Shown piece by piece: positions 57,782-64,000 of a DNA stretch of 64,000 nucleotides. The notes beneath the pieces are model-generated. The model did not search any database and was not told where the DNA came from. It worked only from the letters and a program-made list of their open reading frames with translations. The position numbers were made by a program, and so were the translations under genes. Origin of the DNA: Nocardiopsis alborubida (GTDB taxonomy: Bacteria > Actinomycetota > Actinomycetes > Streptosporangiales > Streptosporangiaceae); contig NZ_JAAXPG010000005.1 in the NCBI RefSeq assembly GCF_012396365.1, positions 186,001 through 250,000 of the forward strand. The letters run 5' to 3'. Position 1 is the stretch's first letter, and each line of letters begins with the position of its first letter.

Positions 57782-59458
57782 ATGAAACTGTCCGTTCCGC
57801 ACGCCCTGGCCCCGGCCTGCGTGGGACTCGCCCTGATCGCCACCGCATGCACCACAGAGGAGGTGGGTTCCTCGCAGGAGGACCGCGAACCCCAGCCGTC
57901 GGCCGAGGCCGAGCCCTTCGAGCCCGTGCTCGCCCCCCGGCTGCTGTCCGAGATGGACCTGGACGACAAGATCGGCCAGCTCCTCGTCCTGACCGCCCAG
58001 GGCACCTCGGCCGCCGAGAACGCCGCCCAGATCGAGGCCCACCGCCCCGGCGGCATCATCTACTTCGACGCCAACCTCACCGACGCCGAGCAGATCGCCA
58101 CCATGTCCGCGGGGGTGCAGGAGCTCGCCGCCGAGCAGGGACAGGGCGTCCCGCTGTTCGTCGGCATCGACCAGGAACAGGGCCTGGTGGCCCGGCTGCC
58201 CGTGGGCACCCGCTTCCCCGACGCCATGGCCGTCGGCGCCACCCGCGACACCGAACTGGCCGAGCTGCGCGCCTCCACCACCGCCGAGGAGCTCACCGCC
58301 CTGGGCGTCAACCTCAACTACGCGCCCGACGCCGACGTCAACACCGATCCCGCCAACCCGGTCATCGGCATCCGCTCCTTCGGCTCCGACCCCGACCTGG
58401 TCGCACAGATGGCCGTCGCCGAGTCGGGCGCCTACTCCGGAGCCGGCGTGGTGTCGGTGGTCAAGCACTTCCCCGGGCACGGCGACACCGACGTGGACAG
58501 CCACAGCGGCCTGCCCGTCATCGACATGCCGCGCGAGCAGTGGGAGGCCGAGCACCTGCCGCCGTTCCAGGCGGCCATCGACGCGGGCGTGGACGCCATC
58601 ATGACCGCCCACGTGCTGATGCCGCGGCTGGACGGGAGCGAGGAGCCCGAGCCCGCCACCATCTCCCCGGAGCTGATCGACGGCATCCTCCGCGACGAGC
58701 TGGGCTACGACGGCGTGGTGACCACCGACGCCCTCAACATGGAGGGCGTGCGCCAGCGCCACTCCGACGGTGAGATCGCCGTGCGCGTGCTGGAGGCGGG
58801 CGTGGACCAGCTGCTCATGCCGCCGGACCCCGCCGCGGCGGTGTCCGCGATCCGCGAGGCGGTCGAACAGGGCCGCCTGACCGAGGAGCGCGTCGACGAG
58901 TCCGTGCTGCGGGTCCTGGCGCTCAAGGAGAAGCGCGGGATCCTGGAGGCCGAACCGGTGGACGTGCAGGGCGCCGCGGCCGCCCTGGAGGACCCCGGGC
59001 ACGCCGAGGCCGCCCAGCGCGTGGCGGACGCCTCCGCGACCCTGCTGCGCAACGAGGGCGACCTGTTGCCGCTGGCCGAGGGCAGCGGCGTCCGGGTCCA
59101 GGGTGTGGGCGCGGAGCAGATCGCCGCCGCGCTCACCGAGGCCGGGATGGACGTGGTGGAGGGCGGGGCCGACGCCGTGGTCGTGGGCACCGGGGGCGGC
59201 AGCGGGGCCTCGGAGCAGAGCGGTCTGGTCCAGGCCGCGCGCGCCGAGGGGCTGCCGGTCGTCGTGGTGTCCCAGGGCACGCCCTACGACCTGGCGGCCT
59301 TCCCGGAGGCGGAGGCGTTCGTGGCGGTGTACTCGTCCGTGGACGTGTCCCGGGCGGCCGCCGCGCGGGTCGTCGCCGGACGGGTGAAGCCCTCCGGGAA
59401 GCTGCCGGTGGACATCCCCGCGGCCGACGTGGAGATCGGGACCGGGCTGACCACCTGA
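57782..59458 (+). CDS. Lipoprotein beta-N-acetylhexosaminidase, glycoside hydrolase family 3 (NagZ type)
   Basis: A 558-residue exported enzyme. The signal peptide ends with ATAC (lipidated C23). The GH3 domain contains the NagZ signature KHFPGHGDTDVDSH (228-241), with His/Asp acid-base pair, and the nucleophile D316 in TTDALNMEGV. A C-terminal (alpha/beta) domain of about 180 residues follows, as in Gram-positive NagZ. It should release GlcNAc from chitin or peptidoglycan fragments outside the membrane, for uptake by the adjacent PTS. ATG 57782 suits the signal; ATG 57770 is an alternative. Confidence 0.9.
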   Translation: MKLSVPHALAPACVGLALIATACTTEEVGSSQEDREPQPSAEAEPFEPVLAPRLLSEMDLDDKIGQLLVLTAQGTSAAENAAQIEAHRPGGIIYFDANLTDAEQIATMSAGVQELAAEQGQGVPLFVGIDQEQGLVARLPVGTRFPDAMAVGATRDTELAELRASTTAEELTALGVNLNYAPDADVNTDPANPVIGIRSFGSDPDLVAQMAVAESGAYSGAGVVSVVKHFPGHGDTDVDSHSGLPVIDMPREQWEAEHLPPFQAAIDAGVDAIMTAHVLMPRLDGSEEPEPATISPELIDGILRDELGYDGVVTTDALNMEGVRQRHSDGEIAVRVLEAGVDQLLMPPDPAAAVSAIREAVEQGRLTEERVDESVLRVLALKEKRGILEAEPVDVQGAAAALEDPGHAEAAQRVADASATLLRNEGDLLPLAEGSGVRVQGVGAEQIAAALTEAGMDVVEGGADAVVVGTGGGSGASEQSGLVQAARAEGLPVVVVSQGTPYDLAAFPEAEAFVAVYSSVDVSRAAAARVVAGRVKPSGKLPVDIPAADVEIGTGLTT

Positions 59459-59570
59459 CCGGCCGGGTTTCGCCGGGGGTTGAAACGGGTGGGGAACGGG
59501 AAGAACGCTTCCCCGCCCGACCCGCGGGCGCCTGGGGACGAGGTCACCGACGACCGGAGGAGGGGATCGG

Positions 59571-60245
59571 ATGGACGGCACCCGGCGAGGGGTCATCTGC
59601 GACTGGGGCGGTGTCCTCACACCGCCGCTGCCCGTGGGCATCCGGGCCTGGCTGCACGCCGACCGCATCGACGTCGAGCACTACCACGAGGTCATGCGCC
59701 CCTACTTCGACGGCAGCGTCGAGGGGGAGAACCTCGTGCACGCGCTGGAGCGGGGCGAGATCGACACCTGCGCGTTCGAGCGTGAGCTGGCGGCCCTGCT
59801 GCGCTGCACGCACGGCGGTCCGGTGGTGGCCGAGGGGCTGATCGACCGCATGTTCTGCGAGTTCGACCCCGTGCACGACATGTACGAGGCCCTGCGCGAG
59901 GCCAGGGCCGCCGGAGCCGCGACAGCCCTGCTGTCGAACTCCTGGGGCAACTGCTACCCCCGTGAGCACTTCGACACCACCTTCGACGCGGTGGTGATCT
60001 CGGGCGAGGTGGGGATGCGCAAGCCCGAGCACCGCATCTACCTGCACACCTGCGAGCGGCTCGGCCTGCGTCCCGAGGAGTGCGTGTTCATCGACGACCT
60101 GGAACACAACGTCCGCACGGCCGAGGACCTCGGCATGACCGGCATCCTGCACACCGGCGTGGACACCACGCGGCTGGAGCTGGAGCGCTTCCTGGCGCCG
60201 GACGGCGACGGCGCTCCCCCGGTGCCCGGGGAGCGGGCGGCCTGA
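59571..60245 (+). CDS. HAD superfamily hydrolase
   Basis: A 224-residue HAD protein of the type IA group. Nucleophile D11 is in VICDWGGVLT; motif II is LLSNSWGN, motif III lysine is in GMRKPEHRIY, and motif IV is IDDLEHN. Position +2 is Gly instead of the usual Asp, as in the phosphatase-like domain of soluble epoxide hydrolase and some haloacid-type members. Substrate unknown. A GGAGGAGGGGATCGG site precedes ATG 59571. Confidence 0.85.
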   Translation: MDGTRRGVICDWGGVLTPPLPVGIRAWLHADRIDVEHYHEVMRPYFDGSVEGENLVHALERGEIDTCAFERELAALLRCTHGGPVVAEGLIDRMFCEFDPVHDMYEALREARAAGAATALLSNSWGNCYPREHFDTTFDAVVISGEVGMRKPEHRIYLHTCERLGLRPEECVFIDDLEHNVRTAEDLGMTGILHTGVDTTRLELERFLAPDGDGAPPVPGERAA

Positions 60246-60300
60246 GCCCGGGGTTTGGCACACTTGGTGTGTTCAGCCCACGTCTTGGAGAGCCGCTCGC

Positions 60301-60768
60301 ATGTACGTCTTCCTGCCCAGTACCATCCCCGCCCTGGCTCGCCTGCTGGAGGAGGGACGGCTGGAGGACGTGCCGCTGACCGCGTTCGCGGCCGACCCCG
60401 GTCCGGACGAGGACGTGGAGGAGGCGGAGTACGAGGCCATGTACGCCGCCGCGCGGGAGTCGCTGGCGCTGCTGGCCGCCGAGCCCGGCGCCCCCCGGAG
60501 GCGGGTGGTTCTGGCCGCGAACATGCCCGACCACGTCGTCGAGCGCGCGGGCCGCTCGGGGCGGGGAGTGGTCCGGGTGGGGCTCACCGGAGCCGTTCCG
60601 TACAAGAAGCTGGCGTCGGCGCACGTGGACGACGCCGACGCCGTCGCGGACGTGGCGGCGGCCGTCCAGGACCCGTCCTCCGACGCGGTCGAGGACCACG
60701 AACTGATGTGGTTCGCCGTCCAGGAGCTGCGCTACCTCGTCGAGGAGGCCTCGAACAGGCATCCGTAG
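60301..60768 (+). CDS. DUF6912-like small actinobacterial protein
   Basis: A 155-residue protein: MYVFLPSTIPALARLLEEGR, PLTAFAADPG, then an acidic EDVEEAEYEAMYAAA segment, RVVLAANMPDHVV and DHELMWFAVQELRYLVEE. This pattern matches small actinobacterial proteins now called DUF6912; I am moderately sure of the name. Function is unknown. No membrane helix or signal. It lies 55 bases after the HAD gene, in the same direction. Confidence 0.7.
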   Translation: MYVFLPSTIPALARLLEEGRLEDVPLTAFAADPGPDEDVEEAEYEAMYAAARESLALLAAEPGAPRRRVVLAANMPDHVVERAGRSGRGVVRVGLTGAVPYKKLASAHVDDADAVADVAAAVQDPSSDAVEDHELMWFAVQELRYLVEEASNRHP

Positions 60769-60930
60769 AGCACGCCGGCGGCCTGCCTGCGGTGGTGAAC
60801 CTCCACCCCCCACGGGCTGAGGAGGGCGCGACCGCGCACGCCCGGTCCCCGTCGGTTGACGTCGGCGCGAACGCGCACCCCTGGCCGGACCCGGACGGAG
60901 GTTTACGCCCTTGTGCGCCCATACGGCAAG

Positions 60931-61680
60931 ATGGAGGGGACCCCACCCCCGTCGCGCCCCGAGGAGTTCGCCATCAGCCGCCTGGTGCTATGGAACATCG
61001 ACCTCACCCTCCTCGACGTGGGACGGGTGACGAGGGCGGCCTACGCCGAGGCCTTCGAGAAGGTCACCGGTGAGCCCCTCGTCTACCTGACCTCGTCGGC
61101 GGGCCGGACCGACTCGGAGATGTTCTTCGAGTTCTGCGCCCGCAACTACGTCGACGTCGAACCCGACACCAGTTCCCTGGGCGAGTTCCTCGACGCCCTG
61201 GAGGAGTCCTTCGGCAGGCGTTCCGAGGAGTTGCTCTCCAAGGGCCGCGTCATGCCCGGCGCCGCGGCCTCGCTGGCGGCCGTCGCCTCCATGCCCGACA
61301 CCGTCCAGACGGTGGTCAGCGGCAGCACCCGTGCCAACGCCACGGCCAAGCTGGTCGCCTTCGGCCTGGACACCTACCTCAACCTGGCGATCGGCGGCTA
61401 CGGGTCGGTCAACTACCCCAAGTCCAGCCTCATCCAGTCCATCCGCCTGCACGCGGCGGGCGAGGGCGGACGGGTCTACTCCGAGGAGGAGACGGTCTTC
61501 ATCACCGACTCCGCCCCGGACGTGCGGGCCGCCGTGATCGGCGGCGCGACCCCGGTCGCGGTGCTCAACGGCTCGACCACGGAGAGCCAGCTGCGCGAGG
61601 TCGGGGCGGTCGTCGTCCTGCCCGACCTGACCGACCCCCGGGCCGTGATGACCGCGGTCCACCAGGCAACGGCTCGGTAA
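60931..61680 (+). CDS. HAD-like protein with Asn at the nucleophile position
   Basis: A 249-residue HAD-fold protein. Motif I reads LVLWNIDLTLLD: where a HAD enzyme has DxDxT this has NxDxT, so the nucleophilic Asp is Asn. Motif II VVSGSTRAN, motif III near YPKSSLIQSI and motif IV ITDSAPDVRAA are otherwise kept. It could be inactive, a binding protein, or activated by deamidation. I recall similar NIDxT forms in other actinomycetes, so it may be a subfamily trait. ATG 60931 lacks a clear ribosome site. Confidence 0.75.
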   Translation: MEGTPPPSRPEEFAISRLVLWNIDLTLLDVGRVTRAAYAEAFEKVTGEPLVYLTSSAGRTDSEMFFEFCARNYVDVEPDTSSLGEFLDALEESFGRRSEELLSKGRVMPGAAASLAAVASMPDTVQTVVSGSTRANATAKLVAFGLDTYLNLAIGGYGSVNYPKSSLIQSIRLHAAGEGGRVYSEEETVFITDSAPDVRAAVIGGATPVAVLNGSTTESQLREVGAVVVLPDLTDPRAVMTAVHQATAR

Positions 61681-62008
61681 CGACATGTCCCTCTGTCCGG
61701 GGGGTAGGTGGTGGCCCGTGTACGCAGTAACCGATCACCGCAATCTGTTTCTAACACTCCGCAACCACCCTGTAACGGTGTTGGTCCTGCCCCCGGGCCC
61801 GAAAGCCAGTAGCCTTGGCACCGGGCGGGGCGGGGACAACGAGGTCCGGCGCCCCGCGACCCCAATCCAAACCACCACGGTCGTGGGCTCCTTGCGGCCC
61901 AGGGAGTTCACACCGAATCACGCAGTGGCCCAGAAGTTCACAGGTCATATGACCGGTCGTTCTGCCAGCACTCGTGCGACGTTGCTCACAAAGGAGTGAG
62001 AGATCCCT
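61681..62008. promoter_or_regulatory. Upstream region of the NAD-glutamate dehydrogenase gene
   Basis: A 328-base gap with no gene. It has a perfect 12-base palindrome GGTCATATGACC (61943-61954), 55 bases before the start codon, and AAAGGAG (61990-61996) as ribosome site. The 61700-61780 part is AT-rich for this genome and may hold the promoter. Confidence 0.5.
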
Positions 62009-64000
62009 ATGTCCGGGCAATCCGACGTCCAGCTCCAGAAGCTGCTCAGTGAGGCGGCCGCCAAGTGGTCCCCCGGGGCGCGCATCAGCCCCGAGGAGGC
62101 CGACGCCGTCCGCCGCTTCCTCCCCGTGTACTACCGGCACACGGACCCCGAGGAGATCAGCGGCCGCTCCCCCGAGCAGATCTGCGGCGCGGCCGAGGCC
62201 CACCGCTCCTTCGGTGCCCAGCGCGCCGCCGGACGGGCAAAGGTCCGCGTCTACACCCCCGACGCCGCGCGCGACGGCTGGGACCAGCAGACCGGCGTCG
62301 TGGAGATCGTCACCGACAACGCCCCCTTCCTCGTCTCCTCCGTCACCATGGCCCTCAGCGACCTCGGTGCCGGGGTCCGGCTGATCATCCACCCCCAGAT
62401 GACCGTCGGCCGCGACCTGCAGGGCCGCCTGGCCCGGGTGGACCCGGAGACCGGCGGCGAGGGCCTGCTGCCCATCGACGAGTCCTGGATGCACATCGAG
62501 ATCGACCCGCAGCCCGACCCCGAGCGCCTGCGGGAGATCACCGCCCGCGTCGAGTCCGTCCTGGCCGACGTGCGCTACGTGGACGAGGACGCCGGCAAGA
62601 TGAGCGACCGGGCCATCCGGATCGCCGACGAGCTCGCGGCCTACCCCGACCGGCTCGTGGCCGGGGGAGTGGACCCGCGCGAGATCGGCGAGAGCGTCGA
62701 CTTCCTGCGCTGGGCCGCGGGACGCCACTTCACCTTCATGGGCTACCGCGAGTACACCCTGGTCACCGACGAGAACGGCGACGACTCCCTGCGCCCCGAG
62801 CCCGGCTCGGGCCTGGGCATCCTGCGCATGGACTCGCCCGCCTCCACCAGCTTCGCCGCCCTGCCCCCCGAGATCCGGGGCAAGGCCCGCGAGCCCTACA
62901 TCCTGGTCCTGACCAAGGCCAACTCGCGCGCCACGGTCCACCGCCCCAAGTACCTGGACTACATCGGCGTCAAGAAGTTCGACGCCCAGGGCAACATCGT
63001 CGGCGAGCGCCGGTTCCTCGGCCTGTTCACCTCCCAGGCCAGCACCACCAGCATCGCCCAGATCCCCATCATGCGCCGCAAGCAGGCCGAGGTCCTGGCC
63101 CTGGCCGGGTTCGAGGCCGACAGCTACGACGGCAAGGACCTCACCGAGCTGCTGGAGACCTTCCCCCGCGAGGAGCTCCTCCAGATCCCCGTGGGAGAGC
63201 TGTACAACATCGTCCGCGGAGTCCTGCGCCTGCGCGACCGGCGCGGCACCAAGCTGTTCATGCGCCGCGACCCCTACGGCGGCCGGTACATGTCCTGCTT
63301 CGTGTACATGCCGCGCGACCAGTACAGCACCCGGGTGCGCCTGGACATCCAGAAGGTCCTCGCCGAGGCCTTCCACGGGGCCACGATGGACCACAACGTG
63401 CTCATCGGCTCCGCCCCGCTGGCCCGCCTGTACCTGGTGGCCCGCGCCCAGCACGGGCGCACCCTCGCCGACATCGACCAGGTCGCCCTGGAGGAGAAGG
63501 TCCGCGAGGCGGCCCGCTCCTGGGACCTGGACCTCGACGACGCCCTCGCCGCGGCCTTCGGCCCGGTGCGCGCCACCGAGTTCAAGGAGCGCTACTCGGG
63601 CGGCCTCACCGAGGCCTACAAGGTCGACAACAGCCCCGCCACCGCGGCGGGCGACATCCGCGAGCTGGAGAAGCTCCTCGCCCGCACCGACCCCGAGCGG
63701 CGCCACGGCGAGTTCTCCGCGGTCCTGTACCAGCGCGAGGACGCCGACCCCGGCTGCTGGCGGTTCCGTCTCTACCGGATCGGCGAGCCCATCTCGCTCT
63801 CGCGCGTCCTGCCCGTCCTGGAGAACCTGGGCGTGGAGGTCGTCGACGAGTGGCCCTACGACGTCACCGTCCGGGACGTGGGCAGGGTGTGGATCTACGA
63901 CTTCGGCCTCGGCCCGATCCCCGAGTCCGACCTGGCTCCCGAGCGCCTCAAGTGCCTGTTCGAGGAGGCCTTCGACGCCTCCTGGCGCGACCTGGGCGAG
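62009..64000 (+). CDS. gdh: NAD-specific glutamate dehydrogenase, large (about 180 kDa) type, N-terminal part
   Basis: The frame is open from ATG 62009 to the window end (664 codons), so the gene continues to the right. The sequence matches the N-terminal regulatory section of the large NAD-GDH family: RWAAGRHFTFMGYREYTL, LRMDSPASTSFAALPPEI, IPVGELYNIVRGVLRLRDRR, LFMRRDPYGGRYMSCFVYMP and LARLYLVARA. The catalytic dehydrogenase domain lies beyond the window. It should oxidise glutamate to 2-oxoglutarate and ammonium for catabolism. AAAGGAG precedes it, and an operator-like palindrome lies upstream. Confidence 0.93.
   Translation, partial: MSGQSDVQLQKLLSEAAAKWSPGARISPEEADAVRRFLPVYYRHTDPEEISGRSPEQICGAAEAHRSFGAQRAAGRAKVRVYTPDAARDGWDQQTGVVEIVTDNAPFLVSSVTMALSDLGAGVRLIIHPQMTVGRDLQGRLARVDPETGGEGLLPIDESWMHIEIDPQPDPERLREITARVESVLADVRYVDEDAGKMSDRAIRIADELAAYPDRLVAGGVDPREIGESVDFLRWAAGRHFTFMGYREYTLVTDENGDDSLRPEPGSGLGILRMDSPASTSFAALPPEIRGKAREPYILVLTKANSRATVHRPKYLDYIGVKKFDAQGNIVGERRFLGLFTSQASTTSIAQIPIMRRKQAEVLALAGFEADSYDGKDLTELLETFPREELLQIPVGELYNIVRGVLRLRDRRGTKLFMRRDPYGGRYMSCFVYMPRDQYSTRVRLDIQKVLAEAFHGATMDHNVLIGSAPLARLYLVARAQHGRTLADIDQVALEEKVREAARSWDLDLDDALAAAFGPVRATEFKERYSGGLTEAYKVDNSPATAAGDIRELEKLLARTDPERRHGEFSAVLYQREDADPGCWRFRLYRIGEPISLSRVLPVLENLGVEVVDEWPYDVTVRDVGRVWIYDFGLGPIPESDLAPERLKCLFEEAFDASWRDLGE

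Noticed and set aside
61751..63706. 650-codon minus-strand frame across the right end
   Set aside because: The plus strand codes the NAD-glutamate dehydrogenase N-terminus with clear family motifs; the minus frame is its shadow.

Overview
The window is chromosomal DNA from a high-GC actinomycete. A one-piece F420 deazaflavin synthase (FbiC), FbiA/FbiB, a WhiB protein, MtrA-MtrB-LpqB, a lone DUF397 protein, DUF3499, DUF5719 and a large NAD-glutamate dehydrogenase are all actinobacterial hallmarks. Gene order resembles the whiB-ahcY-mtrAB-secA segment of Streptomyces chromosomes. The paralogues and insertions suggest another sporulating filamentous genus; Nocardiopsis or a relative is my best guess, not proven. 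There is no phage, insertion sequence, CRISPR array, tRNA or rRNA gene. It is core chromosome with a few accessory insertions.

Bases 1-14,100 hold the end of a glycosyltransferase, an ECF sigma factor with its membrane partner, a YbhN-like membrane protein, F420 biosynthesis (fbiC, then fbiB-fbiA), a secreted chitinase, a Na+/H+ antiporter, a Gln/Tyr/Gly repeat membrane protein and whiB. Bases 14,100-24,400 carry a large membrane glycosyltransferase, DUF5719, a zincin-like protein, DUF3499, phosphomannomutase, a Trm112-like protein and a Ser/Thr kinase: an envelope and mannose-supply block. Bases 24,400-31,200 hold an unrecognised gene, a MerR regulator, two adjacent but very different S-adenosylhomocysteine hydrolases, an RDD protein and SpoIIM.

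Bases 31,200-39,400 are a leftward membrane/AAA+ operon (GPDPase-membrane, DUF4129, DUF4350, MoxR, DUF58). A STAND NTPase sits at its 3' end next to an orphan DUF397 protein, and looks like an insertion. Bases 39,800-47,600 carry mtrA-mtrB-lpqB, a mycothiol-dependent enzyme, comF and the ribosome hibernation factor hpf. hpf is preceded by 742 bases of structured, non-coding DNA. secA follows.

Bases 51,700-59,500 hold an Lrp regulator with a divergent LysE exporter, then an N-acetylglucosamine module: separate PTS EIIC, EIIB and EIIA, a DasR-type GntR regulator, an SIS-fold deaminase and a NagZ-type lipoprotein. A dre-like operator lies in the divergent promoter. With the chitinase this gives a route from chitin or wall sugars to cytoplasmic sugar phosphate. 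The window ends with two HAD proteins, a DUF6912-like protein and the N-terminal 664 codons of NAD-glutamate dehydrogenase.

The best leads are non-coding. (1) A repeat family with an exactly 57-base palindromic core occurs three times; two copies extend to about 140 bases and start 5 bases after a stop codon. (2) The long structured region upstream of hpf lies where raiA-type RNAs occur. (3) An hpf leader has competing hairpins. (4) A folded spacer separates the two SAH hydrolase genes.
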